Origin: Niastella sp.
GTDB taxonomy: Bacteria > Bacteroidota > Bacteroidia > Chitinophagales > Chitinophagaceae
DNA length: 64,000 nucleotides
NCBI GenBank assembly: GCA_017744515.1
Contig: JAGIBF010000021.1
Span: forward strand, 1 to 64,000
Reading direction: 5' to 3'
The notes beneath the pieces are model-generated. The model was not told the DNA's origin, did no database searches, and saw only the letters and a list, made by a program, of their open reading frames with translations. Positions within the stretch are counted from its first letter, which is position 1; each line of letters opens with the position of its first letter. The translations under genes and the position numbers were made by a program. This document shows positions 49,733 to 60,400 of the stretch, piece after piece.

Positions 49733-52072
49733 ATGAAAAAAGAATTCATCAAAGAACAGGCACTGGAGTACCACGCTAAAGGCAGACCTGGCAAAATAGA
49801 AGTAATCCCCACTAAAGAGACCAAAACCCAAAGAGATCTTTCCCTCGCTTACTCGCCCGGTGTAGCAGAACCCTGCCGGGAAATCGAAGCCAATCCTGAG
49901 ACTGTTTATAAATACACCGCCAAAGGCAACCTCGTAGGCGTTATCAGTAATGGTACAGCAGTACTGGGCCTGGGTGATATCGGGCCCGAAGCCGGCAAGC
50001 CCGTGATGGAAGGAAAAGGCGTATTGTTCAAAATATTTGCAGACATCGATGTATTCGATATCGAGATCAATGAGAAGGACCCCGAAAAGTTTGTGCAGAT
50101 CGTAAAAGCGCTGGAGCCTACTTTCGGCGGCATCAACCTCGAAGACATTAAAGCGCCTGAATGCTTCTACATCGAACAGAAGCTGAAGGAGCAAATGAAG
50201 ATACCCGTGATGCACGACGACCAGCATGGTACCGCTATCATCAGCGCCGCTGCCCTGCTGAACGCCGTAGAGATCCAGAAGAAGAAGATCGAGAAAGCAA
50301 AGTTTGTAGTGAACGGCGCAGGCGCTTCTGCGATGGCCTGTACCAAACTGTACATCGCACTGGGCGCTAAAACAGAGAATATCCGCATGTTCGACAGCAA
50401 GGGGCTCATTCACGAAAGCCGTACCGACCTGGACGACATGAAGAAAGAGTTTATGTCTACCGGCAAAAACCTCACGCTGGCCGAAGCGTTGGTAGATGCC
50501 GACGTGTTCATCGGGCTCAGCAAAGGCAATGTACTTTCTCCTGAAATGGTGAAGTCGATGGCCAAGAACCCCATCGTGTTTGCCATGGCCAATCCTGATC
50601 CCGAGATCACGTACGAAGCAGCTACTGCCGCCCGTAAGGATATCATCATGGCTACCGGCCGCAGTGACTATCCCAACCAGGTGAACAACGTACTGGGTTT
50701 TCCTTTCATTTTCCGCGGTGCGCTCGACGTTCGTGCCACGCAGATCAATGAAGCCATGAAGCTGGCAGCTGTAAAAGCACTGGCAGAGCTGGCACGTACA
50801 CCCGTACCTGATATTGTGAACCTGGCTTATAACCAGAACAATCTGTCATTTGGCCCTGAATATATCATTCCCAAACCGGTTGATCCACGCCTGCTGAGCA
50901 CCGTTGCACCCGCCGTTGCTAAAGCGGCCATGGAAAGTGGTGTAGCGCAAATTCAGATCGACAACTGGGAAGCTTATGTGGTAGAACTTGAAAAACGTCT
51001 GGGTCAGGACAACCAGGTGATGCGTATCCTTGGCAACAGGGCCCGCCGCGATCCTAAGCGTGTGGTATTTGCAGAAGCCGACAACCAGAAGATATTGAAG
51101 GCAGCGCAGATCGCTTTCGAAGAAGGCATCTGCTACCCCATCCTGTTGGGAGATGAAAAGAAGATCCGCGAAATAGCACAAACCAATAAGATCGATATCG
51201 ACGACATGCCCATCATCGATCCGCGCAGTGATGATTATGAAGACCGTCGCAAGATCTATGGTGATGCCTTCTTCGAGAAAAGAAAGCGCCGTGGTTTCAA
51301 CCGCTATGAGGCCACCAAGATCATGAAGGACCGTAACTATTTTGGCACCATGATGGTGGACACCGGTGATGCCGATGGTATGATCTCGGGGCTTACCCGC
51401 AACTATCCCGAAACCATCCGCCCTGCGTTGCAGGTGATCGGTACGGAGCCGGGTGTAAAGAAAATTGCCGGTATGTACCTGCTGCTCACCAAGCGCGGCC
51501 CCATCTTCATGGCTGATACGACTGTCAACTTCAACCCTACTGCGGAAGAACTGGCCGATATCACCTTGCTGGCCGCACAGGAAGTGCGCAACTTCAACCT
51601 CACTCCCCGCGTTGCCATGTTGAGCTATTCCAACTTTGGCAGCAGCGATTCGCCTGAGGCCAAACTGGTATCCAAAGCGCGTGAGATCGTGAAGCAGAAA
51701 GACCCCACGCTCATTGTGGATGGTGAGATGCAGGCCAGCACTGCCTTCAACCAGGAGCTGCTGAAAGAAAGCTATCCCTTTAGCGAACTGGTAGACCAGG
51801 AAGTGAACACCCTGATATTCCCCAACCTGGCCGCCGGTAACGTGGCATATAATTTATTGAAAGAAGTAGGCGGCGCTGATGCTATTGGCCCTATCCTGCT
51901 TGGCCTGAAGAAACCCGTGCACATCCTGCAACTCGGTAGTTCGGTAAGAAGCATTTACAACATGGCACTGATCACGGTGATCGATGCACAGTTGAAATGC
52001 AAGAGCAACGAAGCCGAAGCGGTGAGAACGCACTGGTGGAAGAAGGGAAAAAAAGAACCAAGGAACGCCTGA
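49733..52072 (+). CDS. maeB: NADP-dependent malic enzyme with phosphotransacetylase-like domain
   Basis: A 779-residue MaeB-type malic enzyme. The malic enzyme half (about 1-430) shows [12 protein letters not shown], the lysine region of [32 protein letters not shown] and the dinucleotide-binding [12 protein letters not shown]. The second half (about 430-779) resembles phosphate acetyltransferase ([38 protein letters not shown]), a domain that in E. coli MaeB lets acetyl-CoA regulate activity. The enzyme makes pyruvate, CO2 and NADPH from malate. It stands alone and ends in a perfect 15-bp stem hairpin. Confidence 0.97.
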   Translation: MKKEFIKEQALEYHAKGRPGKIEVIPTKETKTQRDLSLAYSPGVAEPCREIEANPETVYKYTAKGNLVGVISNGTAVLGLGDIGPEAGKPVMEGKGVLFKIFADIDVFDIEINEKDPEKFVQIVKALEPTFGGINLEDIKAPECFYIEQKLKEQMKIPVMHDDQHGTAIISAAALLNAVEIQKKKIEKAKFVVNGAGASAMACTKLYIALGAKTENIRMFDSKGLIHESRTDLDDMKKEFMSTGKNLTLAEALVDADVFIGLSKGNVLSPEMVKSMAKNPIVFAMANPDPEITYEAATAARKDIIMATGRSDYPNQVNNVLGFPFIFRGALDVRATQINEAMKLAAVKALAELARTPVPDIVNLAYNQNNLSFGPEYIIPKPVDPRLLSTVAPAVAKAAMESGVAQIQIDNWEAYVVELEKRLGQDNQVMRILGNRARRDPKRVVFAEADNQKILKAAQIAFEEGICYPILLGDEKKIREIAQTNKIDIDDMPIIDPRSDDYEDRRKIYGDAFFEKRKRRGFNRYEATKIMKDRNYFGTMMVDTGDADGMISGLTRNYPETIRPALQVIGTEPGVKKIAGMYLLLTKRGPIFMADTTVNFNPTAEELADITLLAAQEVRNFNLTPRVAMLSYSNFGSSDSPEAKLVSKAREIVKQKDPTLIVDGEMQASTAFNQELLKESYPFSELVDQEVNTLIFPNLAAGNVAYNLLKEVGGADAIGPILLGLKKPVHILQLGSSVRSIYNMALITVIDAQLKCKSNEAEAVRTHWWKKGKKEPRNA

Positions 52073-52077
52073 TAACG

Positions 52078-52115
52078 AAGACCTGACAGGTTTCGTTGGC
52101 AACCTGTCAGGTCTT
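52078..52115. terminator. Long hairpin after maeB
   Basis: AAGACCTGACAGGTT (52078-52092) and AACCTGTCAGGTCTT (52101-52115) are perfect 15-base arms with an 8-base loop, five bases after the maeB stop. No long run of T follows, but the stem strength makes termination or mRNA end protection likely. Confidence 0.7.
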
Positions 52116-52198
52116 ATCCCATTCTGTGGGCGCTAAGCAGATATAAGGTTCAAATTGGTCAATACTCAGTTAGTTGGCGTATTATTGTAGAAGATTTT

Positions 52199-52939
52199 AT
52201 GACACTATTTACCGAATTTGGCCGATACCTGTTGATGATTAAAGGCATGTTCTCCAAGCCAGAGAACGGCAAGATGTATTGGAAGGAGTTCATGCACCAA
52301 TGCGGTGAAATTGGAATTGGCTCACTGGGCATCGTTGCCCTGATCTCTTTCTTTATCGGAGCAGTATCCACGCTGCAAACGGCTTATCAGCTGGTAAGTC
52401 CCATCATCCCCAAAAGCACCATTGCACAGATCGTGCGTGACACGATCATTCTGGAATTTGCACCCACGCTCGTATGTATTGTACTGGCGGGTGTGATCGG
52501 CAGTAAAATTGCCAGTGAGCTGGGTAATATGCGGGTAAGCGAACAGATCGATGCGCTGGAGATCATGGGCATCAATACCAAAACTTACCTGGTACTTCCT
52601 AAGATCGCGGCTGCGCTACTCACCATTCCTATGCTGATCGTTATTGCAGGGGGGCTGGGCATCTGGGGTGGCCGTTTGGCAGGTACCTTGTCCGGCATTC
52701 TTTCTCCGGAGGAGTTTGATACCGGCTTGCTGAATGCCTTTGTTCCGTACAATGTGTTCTTTGCCCTGATAAAGGCCTACACTTTCGCCTTTATCATTTC
52801 CAGCATACCGGCATATTATGGCTACCATGTAAATGGCGGCGCTTTGGAAATAGGCCGGGCGAGTACAAAATCGGTAGTAGTAAGTTGTATCGCCATCTTG
52901 TTTGCTGATTATTTATTGTCGCAATTGTTGTTAAGTTAG
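52199..52939 (+). CDS. mlaE: MlaE-type ABC permease (lipid transport)
   Basis: A 246-residue permease of the MlaE/YrbE family. The conserved region GEIGIGSLGIVALISFFIG is followed by PTLVCIVLAGVIGSKIASELGNMRVSEQIDALEIMGIN, which is split by hydrophobic helices as in the family, and a final QLLLS tail. It works with the ATPase 7 bases downstream to move phospholipids between the membranes, a system for keeping the outer membrane asymmetric. No MlaD or MlaC gene is next to it. Confidence 0.93.
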   Translation: MTLFTEFGRYLLMIKGMFSKPENGKMYWKEFMHQCGEIGIGSLGIVALISFFIGAVSTLQTAYQLVSPIIPKSTIAQIVRDTIILEFAPTLVCIVLAGVIGSKIASELGNMRVSEQIDALEIMGINTKTYLVLPKIAAALLTIPMLIVIAGGLGIWGGRLAGTLSGILSPEEFDTGLLNAFVPYNVFFALIKAYTFAFIISSIPAYYGYHVNGGALEIGRASTKSVVVSCIAILFADYLLSQLLLS

Positions 52940-52946
52940 CCGTTGT

Positions 52947-53756
52947 ATGATTGAAGTAAAAGATATCAAGAAGGGCTTTGGCGAAAAGCAGGTGCTGAAA
53001 GGCGTCAGCGTGAAAATGGAAGCAGGCAAATGCAACCTGATCATCGGCGCCAGCGGCAGTGGAAAGACCGTGTTCATGAAATGCCTCGTAGGCCTTTTTG
53101 AACCCGATGAAGGAGAGATCATTTACGACAAGGCGAACTTCCTCACCATGGACGATGACCAACGGAAAGAAGTGCGCAAGCAGATCGGCATGCTGTTCCA
53201 GGGCTCAGCATTGTTTGATAGCCTGACGGTGGAACGCAACATCATGTTCCCGCTCGACATGTTTACCAAAGACAACTATGCTACCAAGCTGAAGCGCGTG
53301 AATGAGGTGCTGGAGCGCGTGAAGCTGAAAGACGTCAATAAGAAATTCCCCGCCGAGCTGAGCGGTGGCATGAAAAAACGGGTAGGTATTGCCCGCGCTA
53401 TCGTACTCAATCCCAAATATCTTTTCTGCGATGAGCCCAACTCGGGCCTCGATCCTCAAACCTCCCTTGTTATCGATAAGCTGATCAAAGAGATCACCAC
53501 CGAATACAACATTACCACCATCGTCAATACGCACGATATGAACAGCGTGATGGAGATTGGTGACCACATCATCTACATGCACCAGGGTCTCAAAGAATGG
53601 GAAGGCAACAACAAAGAGATCATCTTCAGCAAAAATGAACTGCTGAACGAGTTCATCTTTGCTTCCGAGTTCTTAAAAGACGCCAAAGACATGCGCATGC
53701 TGGAACAAACCGGTAAGATCGACAACGACCGGAATATGGATGAGCTAATCAAGTAA
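52947..53756 (+). CDS. mlaF: MlaF-type ABC ATPase (lipid transport)
   Basis: A 269-residue ATPase. Walker A is GASGSGKT (34-41), the signature is LSGGMKKRVGIARA, Walker B is FCDEPNSGLDPQ and the H-loop lies in IVNTHDMNSVMEIG. The GMKKR spelling and the long SFDSLTVERNIMFPL part are typical of MlaF. It starts 7 bases behind MlaE, so they form a two-gene unit. It ends at a pair of hairpins in the gap before the convergent GNAT-DUF2000 gene. Confidence 0.94.
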   Translation: MIEVKDIKKGFGEKQVLKGVSVKMEAGKCNLIIGASGSGKTVFMKCLVGLFEPDEGEIIYDKANFLTMDDDQRKEVRKQIGMLFQGSALFDSLTVERNIMFPLDMFTKDNYATKLKRVNEVLERVKLKDVNKKFPAELSGGMKKRVGIARAIVLNPKYLFCDEPNSGLDPQTSLVIDKLIKEITTEYNITTIVNTHDMNSVMEIGDHIIYMHQGLKEWEGNNKEIIFSKNELLNEFIFASEFLKDAKDMRMLEQTGKIDNDRNMDELIK

Positions 53757-53767
53757 GAAGACTGGCT

Positions 53768-53816
53768 ACACTCGCTCGCCTGTGGCAAGTGAGTGTATTT
53801 TCAAGCCTCCGGCTTG
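53768..53816. terminator. Pair of hairpins between convergent genes
   Basis: ACACTC pairs with GAGTGT (53768-53796, with inner GCC/GGC), and CAAGCC pairs with GGCTTG (53802-53816). They lie 12 bases after mlaF and before the end of the minus-strand gene. Confidence 0.55.
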
Positions 53817-53855
53817 GTTGTGAGCGCTTCCTTTTCAACCTGTCAACTTTTCAAC

Positions 53856-54740
53856 TCATTTATACAGTGACAACTTCCTCGTGAGTTTATTGATCAAAGT
53901 CTTATCGCCATACAAAGCAATCCCACTGTAATTCATTTCCGCTTCTGTAAGCGCTTCGAGTGATGCTTTGTAGGCTTCATAGCTGCGGGCAGTTTGCGCC
54001 ACTTCAGAGAGATCGACAACCAACACATCACCCGGTAGCTTTGCTTCCGCAGCAATACGTTTTATTTCCTGCCGTGTGGCTTTCAGCATAGGTAGCGGTA
54101 TCCAGGTAAGCCCGGCATGTTGACCACCCGAAGCATCCTGCAAATCTTCTGCAACCATATAAGGCAGTTTATTACCCAATGAAGCACCCAGCACTGCGCC
54201 GGTATTGATGGCCAGCCCGGCCGGCAGGTCATCGGCAATGATCATCACCGCTTTCACCAGGTCCTGCAAATGGATCTCCATCTTGATATCAGCCCGCTCA
54301 TACTCAGTGGCGGGTAAAGGGACTTCCACAAAACCCAGCTTGCGGTAGAGGTTGATAGCCGGTTGCAACTTTGTATTGGAGAGCAACTCCACTTTCTTAA
54401 TGCCCAGTGATTTTGCTTTTTCGATACAAGCTTTACCAAGGGCATAACCAATTCCCTTGCCTTGCACTTTATCGGTGACGGCCATTTTGGCCAGTTCAAA
54501 CACACGCTGGTTTACCTTTATCAATGCACAAGCGCCTACTACTTCCCCTTCCCATAAGGCCATGAAAATAAATCCACCTTTGGCCAGTATATATCCTTCG
54601 GGATCATCGAGCGCACGGTTGTCGGCTTCTTCCAGCCGGAAGTACCGGGTGATCCATGCCTGGTTCAACTGGCGGAAAGCATCGCGGTGAGCGGATTCAT
54701 AAGGCACTATCTTCAACTGCTGGTCTACTGCTGTAAGCAT
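53856..54740 (-). CDS. GNAT acetyltransferase fused to a DUF2000 domain
   Basis: A 294-residue protein with two parts. Residues 1-155 are a GNAT acetyltransferase (acetyl-CoA loop KVQGKGIGYALGKACIE, then NLYRKLGFVEVPL). Residues from about 160 to the end (KAVMIIADDLPAGLAINTGAVLGASLGNKL and later QEIKRIAAEAKLPGDVLVVD) match the DUF2000 domain, whose fold resembles peptidyl-tRNA hydrolase 2. The combination in one chain suggests that both act on the same molecule, maybe a modified amino acid or peptide; no function is known. It lies next to an HxlR regulator gene on the same strand and REP copy 4. Confidence 0.8.
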   Translation of the reverse strand: MLTAVDQQLKIVPYESAHRDAFRQLNQAWITRYFRLEEADNRALDDPEGYILAKGGFIFMALWEGEVVGACALIKVNQRVFELAKMAVTDKVQGKGIGYALGKACIEKAKSLGIKKVELLSNTKLQPAINLYRKLGFVEVPLPATEYERADIKMEIHLQDLVKAVMIIADDLPAGLAINTGAVLGASLGNKLPYMVAEDLQDASGGQHAGLTWIPLPMLKATRQEIKRIAAEAKLPGDVLVVDLSEVAQTARSYEAYKASLEALTEAEMNYSGIALYGDKTLINKLTRKLSLYK

Positions 54741-54814
54741 AACGTCATCATTTTAGTGCAAAATTACCGGTGGCGATCAGGACACGCAATAACGAACAAA
54801 TGGTGATGGTACAA

Positions 54815-54883
54815 TGTCAGAGCTTGTCCCGCCCTGCCGGATCGGGCTTGTCGAAACCGCCTTCGACAGGCTCAGGCTGACAT
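54815..54883. repeat. REP-like palindromic element, copy 4
   Basis: Ends in TTCGACAGGCTCAGGCTGAC, identical to copy 1, and starts with GTCAGAGCTTGTCCC. It lies between the HxlR stop and the start of the GNAT-DUF2000 gene. Confidence 0.75.
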
Positions 54884-55192
54884 GTATTTTTCATGCGCTT
54901 CACCCCAAAACCACATTTGCTTGATGATGGGGCAAACGGTGCTGCCATACGGCGTAATGGAATACTGCACTTTCAGAGGTGGCTTATGACCAGTGACTGC
55001 TTTGGCAATGATGCCCTCCTGTTCCAGCTCTTTCAACTGTTTGATGAGGATACGTTCGCTCATGAGGGGGAACTTGCGTTTGACCTCGCTGTAGCGACGG
55101 TGCTTGTCTGACAGGTAGATCAATATTTTCGCTTTATACTTACCCTTGATCACCTGCAAAAAAGTGTCGATAGGACTATAAATGGCAGCCAT
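54872..55192 (-). CDS. HxlR-family transcriptional regulator
   Basis: A 106-residue winged-helix protein of the HxlR type: VIKGKYKAKILIYLSDKHRRY, SEVKRKFPLMSERILIKQLKELEQEGI and KVQYSITPYGSTVCPII. HxlR regulators often sense aldehydes, quinones or disulfide stress; here no conserved sensing cysteine stands out in the N-terminal part. Its stop overlaps the REP copy by a few bases. The GNAT-DUF2000 gene downstream may be a target, since the two run on the same strand. Confidence 0.88.
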   Translation of the reverse strand: MAAIYSPIDTFLQVIKGKYKAKILIYLSDKHRRYSEVKRKFPLMSERILIKQLKELEQEGIIAKAVTGHKPPLKVQYSITPYGSTVCPIIKQMWFWGEAHEKYMSA

Positions 55193-55361
55193 GGCTTGCG
55201 TATTAAATTAATTTAAAGGCTTATATTTTTAACGGTTTCTAATCTGCCTGCATTTGATTCATAGCCAGCTGCTTATCAGCATATCCAATGGCTTATTTCC
55301 TACCTCCTGCCTCTTACTTCTTACTTCCTATTTTACTACTGCATTTATGCACTTTATGCAT

Positions 55362-55369
55362 TACTTTTG
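55362..55369 (+). promoter_or_regulatory. Candidate -7 box of sucD
   Basis: TACTTTTG matches TAnnTTTG and lies 27 bases before the sucD start. No good TTG partner was found upstream in the pyrimidine-rich stretch. Confidence 0.45.
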
Positions 55370-55396
55370 CCCCTCCTGAATTTATAAATCACAGCT

Positions 55397-56272
55397 ATGA
55401 GCATATTAGTTAACAAGCAATCAAAGATACTGGTGCAAGGCTTTACCGGTACGGAAGGCACTTTCCATGCGAGTCAAATGATCGAATATGGTACTAATGT
55501 GGTAGGTGGCGTTACGCCCAACAAAGGCGGCACAACCCATCTCGACCGTCCGGTTTTCAATACGGTAGCAGAAGCCGTGAAAGCCACCGGCGCCGACGTA
55601 TCTATCATTTTTGTTCCACCTCCTTTTGCAGCCGACGCCATCATGGAAGCTGCTGAAGCAGGTATTGGCCTCGTAGTTTGTATCACAGAAGGTATTCCCG
55701 TACAGGACATGGTGAAAGCCAAACTGTTCCTGCAAGGCACCAGGACAAGGCTCATCGGCCCCAACTGCCCTGGCGTAATCACTGCCGGCGAATGCAAAGT
55801 GGGTATCATGCCAGGCTTTGTATTCAAGAAAGGCAATATCGGCATCGTTTCCAAATCAGGAACCCTCACTTACGAAGCGTCCGACCAGGTAGCCAAAGCC
55901 GGTCTGGGTGTTTCTACTGCCGTAGGTATCGGTGGCGACCCCATCATTGGTACTACTACCAAAGAAGCCCTCGAATTGTTCATGAACGACCCCGAAACTG
56001 CCGCCATTGTAATGATCGGTGAGATCGGTGGTGGCATGGAAGCAGAAGCTGCCCGCTGGTACAAAGAGCAAAAGGTAAAGAAGCCTGTTGTTGGTTTCAT
56101 TGCCGGCCAAACTGCTCCTCCCGGTCGCCGTATGGGTCACGCAGGCGCCATCATTGGCGGCGCAGAAGATACTGCCGAAGCTAAAATGGCCATCATGACA
56201 GAGTGTGGTATCACAGTGGTGAAAAGCCCTGCCGATATCGGTGCTACTATCGCATCTATCATCAAGAAGTAA
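55397..56272 (+). CDS. sucD: Succinate-CoA ligase, ADP-forming, alpha subunit
   Basis: A 291-residue alpha subunit of succinyl-CoA synthetase. The CoA-binding [18 protein letters not shown], the [11 protein letters not shown] turn and the phospho-accepting His248 in [12 protein letters not shown] are all present. It makes ATP (or GTP) in the TCA cycle with the beta subunit SucC, whose gene is not nearby. Bacteroidota often have sucC and sucD apart. Single gene with a strong terminator at 56290-56325. Confidence 0.97.
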   Translation: MSILVNKQSKILVQGFTGTEGTFHASQMIEYGTNVVGGVTPNKGGTTHLDRPVFNTVAEAVKATGADVSIIFVPPPFAADAIMEAAEAGIGLVVCITEGIPVQDMVKAKLFLQGTRTRLIGPNCPGVITAGECKVGIMPGFVFKKGNIGIVSKSGTLTYEASDQVAKAGLGVSTAVGIGGDPIIGTTTKEALELFMNDPETAAIVMIGEIGGGMEAEAARWYKEQKVKKPVVGFIAGQTAPPGRRMGHAGAIIGGAEDTAEAKMAIMTECGITVVKSPADIGATIASIIKK

Positions 56273-56289
56273 TTGTTCTGATTTATAGA

Positions 56290-56325
56290 CAAAGAGGCGA
56301 CACCTTCGAAAGTGTCGCCTCTTTG
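56290..56325 (+). terminator. Intrinsic terminator of sucD
   Basis: CAAAGAGGCGACAC (56290-56303) pairs perfectly with GTGTCGCCTCTTTG (56312-56325) around an 8-base loop. It lies 17 bases behind the sucD stop. The run after the stem is short (CTTTAG). Confidence 0.8.
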
Positions 56326-56351
56326 CTTTAGTATACCTTATAAAACCAAAA

Positions 56352-56371
56352 GCCCCGGTGCAAGCCGGGGC
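56352..56371 (-). terminator. Intrinsic terminator of the DUF4476 gene
   Basis: GCCCCGG (56352-56358) pairs with CCGGGGC (56365-56371). On the minus strand the following bases are TTTTGGTTTTAT, a good U-rich end for the gene at 56417. Confidence 0.72.
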
Positions 56372-56416
56372 CATTAGTTTTTAATCCATCACTTTTAAAC
56401 ACGCAGAAACAGTTTC

Positions 56417-57211
56417 TTATTTATACTGACGTATATAATTAGCCAGGTCTTCTTTGCTGCTGCTGAAGGTGAACACCTCATACAACATAAAATAATCCTG
56501 TTTATTTAAGGTATTCTTGTAAGCATATTTGGCTAAGTCCAGCTTGTAGCTATCGGTCGTAAAGACCTGCAACAGTTGTTTTACCTGATCGGTAGTGAAT
56601 AAATTCTGATCGATCACCTGCTTGGCAATGGTAACCCTCGAATTATCGAAACGCTCTTTAACAACAGCATCCCTGAAAGCAGCAAACGACTGCGGACTCA
56701 TAGGACGGTTGTTGTAACCATAATCATTATCACGGGGATTGGGGTCACGTGGATTATTGCGCGGATCGCGGGGATCACGTGGGTTATTGCGATCGTCGTA
56801 AGGATTGTTATACCAATTGTCGTTATCGATATCAACATAGTTACGATCATTCATCGACAGCTCATCGAACAACACTTTTCCAAAACGGTTGATCACAATA
56901 TCTACATGGAACTGCGCTCTTATGTTCACATTCTTTTGGAAGATCAGGGTTTGCTTCCTGATACCCATAGCGGTATTGTTATTGCGGTCCATCGGTATGG
57001 TATACACCCTTACCTGGTGATAGCCGATTGGCAGGGCAGGGACCAGCACGATGTTATCATTGTTGTTGATACGGTCGGTAAATTTTTTACCATCCACCTC
57101 TACAACGATACGCTGGTTACTGAGGTTGGTAATACTCATCTTTCCATCATTGGGAAGGGCAAAAGCCGAATAAGTAATAACCAATAATACAAGGGTAAAA
57201 ATCTTTTTCAT
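56417..57211 (-). CDS. Secreted DUF4476 protein with RDP-rich linker
   Basis: A 264-residue protein with a signal peptide (to about residue 18). After a beta-rich N-terminal domain (ITNLSNQRIVVEVDGKKF) it has a low-complexity linker of Asn, Pro, Arg and Asp (about residues 140-168, DPRDPRNNPRDPN). The C-terminal 95 residues match DUF4476 (FAAFRDAVVKERFDNSRV, LFTTDQVKQLLQVFTTDSYKLDLAKYAY, EVFTFSSSKEDLANYIRQYK), a domain common in secreted Bacteroidota proteins. Function unknown. Confidence 0.85.
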   Translation of the reverse strand: MKKIFTLVLLVITYSAFALPNDGKMSITNLSNQRIVVEVDGKKFTDRINNNDNIVLVPALPIGYHQVRVYTIPMDRNNNTAMGIRKQTLIFQKNVNIRAQFHVDIVINRFGKVLFDELSMNDRNYVDIDNDNWYNNPYDDRNNPRDPRDPRNNPRDPNPRDNDYGYNNRPMSPQSFAAFRDAVVKERFDNSRVTIAKQVIDQNLFTTDQVKQLLQVFTTDSYKLDLAKYAYKNTLNKQDYFMLYEVFTFSSSKEDLANYIRQYK

Positions 57212-57421
57212 ATAGGCCTCCTGTTGGTTGTTTAGGGTTTGATGCTAAGATGCATAGATCGTTTAGCGGGAATATGTTAAAGGATTGCTATTTCAGCTAT
57301 AGGGTTTAATAGTCTGTGAAAACGGATCGAAAACTGCATCATAACAGGGTAGCACGCATTTAAAAACGTCCGTAGGGGCAAAATATTGCAGATTGTATAA
57401 CTTGTATTAAAATTAGAGCGT

Positions 57422-60400
57422 ATGTCCGTTAAACAGGTCATTTTCTTAGTCCTATGTAGCTTATTTCTGATCACCGCAACCGCACAGCAAAAGATGAATA
57501 CGTATGAAAAAGCCTGGAAGAAGATCGATAGTCTTATACAGGTAAAAGGGCTTCCACAATCGGCCTTTACAGAAGTTAATAAGATCTATACCCAGGCAAA
57601 GCAAGAGAAGAACGATGCCCAACTGATCAAAGCACTGATCTATCGCGCGCAGTTACGGGACATCAAAGAAGAAGAGCCGCAATACGGCACCATCAAAGAA
57701 CTGGAAACAGAGATTACCCAAAATTCAGGAGCAGCCCGCGCCGTGCTGCAAAGCATTACAGCCAGTATGTATTGGAACTACTTCCAAAGTCACCGCTGGC
57801 AATTATATAATCGAACTGCCACTGTTGATTTTAATAAAGCAGATATCGCCACGTGGGGAACTGAAGACTTTCACAAAAAGATTGGTGAGCTATACCTGTC
57901 TTCCCTAAAAGAAGAGAAGTTGTTGCAACAAACAAAGCTGGAACCTTTCGACCCCATCATCACCAAGGGTAATGTACGGCACCTGCGTCCCACCCTGTTC
58001 GATCTGCTGGCCAATCATGCACTGACCTACTTCCAATCGAGCGAAAGGGATATCAAAAAAGCAGCCGACGCCTTCGAGATCGACGACCCCGTAGCTTTTG
58101 CCGATGCCCGGACGTTTGCCACGCATAAGTTCAGGATTACCGACAGCACTTCCTTACATGCCAAAGCCCTGCAACTGCATCAGCGGTTGATCAGCTTCCA
58201 CCTGGCCGATGCGCAACCAGATGCATTGATAGACGCAAACATCAACCGGCTCACTTTTGTGAATATGTACGCCGTCATGAGCGATAAAAAAGAGTTGTTC
58301 CGGAAAGCACTTGAACAGGTTACCGGCACTTATAACAATCACCCTATTGCTGCACAAGCCTGGTTTTTGCTGGCCGACACTTATTTTGATGAAGGAAATA
58401 CTTACGATCCGTTAAAAGATACAACACAGCGTTACGCACTGTTAAAAGTAAAGGAGATCTGTGAAAAAGTAATTGCACAAAAAGAACCCAGCGAAGGCAA
58501 GGCCAACTGCCAGAATATGCTGAATACTTTATTGAAACGGCATATACTACTGCAAACGGAAAAGGTGAATGTACCCAACCAGCCATTCAGGGTATTGGTT
58601 ACCTGGCGTAATGTAACCACCCTGCATTTCAGGGTAGTGAAGATGGACAAAAAAACAATGGACAACCTGGGTAACGATACCTGGAGCGATGCCTACTGGA
58701 AAAAGCTGACCAGTTTACCTGTGCTAAGCACATTCACACAACAGCTGCCCGATACCAAAGATTACCAGCAACACCGCACAGAGATCAAAGCGCCGGCATT
58801 GCCGATAGGCGAGTATGCTTACCTTGTCAGTGCCGACAGTGATTTTAGTATTGGCAAAAACGTGCTGGCCGTACAGGGTTTTTACGTTTCCAACCTCGCG
58901 TATATCAATAAAAGCAATGATTACTTTGTACTCAACCGGGAAACCGGCGCCCCCGTACCCAGAGCTACTGTACAGGTATGGTACCGCAATTACGATAGCA
59001 AAGTACGCGACTATGTAGAGCGCAAGGGAGAAAACCTATTTACAGATAAGGACGGGTATTTTACGCTGACACCATCCAAAACCAACAATGAAAACTATTC
59101 CCGTATAGAAGTATCTACCAAAGAAGATCATCTGTCGATGGCTGATTATGAGTATAGCTATAATTATCCTCAAACACAGGAGAAGAGCCGGAACACCAGC
59201 TATCTCTTTACCGACCGCTCTATTTATCGGCCTGGTCAAACTGTATATTTTAAAGGGATCGTGATCAATAGCCGGAGTCAATCGAATCAGCATGCCATAG
59301 TTGCCAATTTAAAAACCAGGATCCTATTGCTGGATGTGAACGACCAGCAGGTAGATTCTATTCAGGTAACGACCAATGCCTATGGTTCTTACTCCGGCAA
59401 GTTTACCCTGCCTTCCAATGCACTGAACGGCACATTCAATATCAGGGATGAGCAAACAGAAGGCTTTGCCAATATTTCTGTGGAAGAATATAAACGTCCT
59501 AAGTTTTTTACAGAGATCGCCAAACCGGCTGGTAGCTACCGGCTGAACGATAGCATCAAAGTGACCGGAACAGCCAAAGCCTACGCTGGCAACAACATTG
59601 ATGGGGCGTCCGTTAAATACCGGGTAGTACGCAATGTTATTATGCCCCTGTGGTATGGCTATGGGTTTGGTAAAAGAGTATGGCCTCCGTATGGCACGCA
59701 GGAAGTAGAAATTGCCCATGGCACAGCCACTACGCAGGCCGATGGCACTTTCTCTGTTACTTTTAAAGCATTGCCCGACCTGAAGGTGGATAAAAAAGAC
59801 CAGCCTACATTCCAATACACAATAAGTGCCGACGTAACTGATATCAATGGCGAGACCCGCAGTGGCAGCACAACCATATCTGTAGCTTATCAGGCATTAC
59901 GCATGGAAGTAGTTACACCCAACAAGTTGCACAGCGATAGTATCAAAAACGTGCAGGTAACAACTACCAATTTCAATAATCTGTTTGAACAGGCGAAGGT
60001 GACACTGACCATGCACAAGCTGAAAACACCGGGACGCATTTTCCGCAGCCGGTACTGGGAACAGCCTGACCAGTTTGTGATGTCATTGCAGGAATACCAG
60101 GCGGCATTCCCCTACGATATTTATAAGAATGAAAACGAAGTAAGCACCTGGGAAAAGGGAGAAAAGGTATTGGAGGTAACAGACACTACGGCAGCCAATG
60201 GAAAATTTGCTGCACTGGCCAGCTCAGCTAAAGCGGTCACAGCGGGTTGGTATGTAATAGAAGCCGTCACCAAAGACAAGTTTGGAGAAACGGTAAAAGC
60301 CATCCGGTATGTAGAGCTATATAATCAACCCGGCAGTCAAAATCCGATGGGCTACGCCGATATCGAGGTATATAATGATGCTTTGGAACCAGGCGGAACA

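Noticed and set aside
49682..50413. 243-codon open frame on the minus strand over the start of maeB
   Set aside because: Antisense to the conserved malic enzyme domain; amino acid mix looks random.
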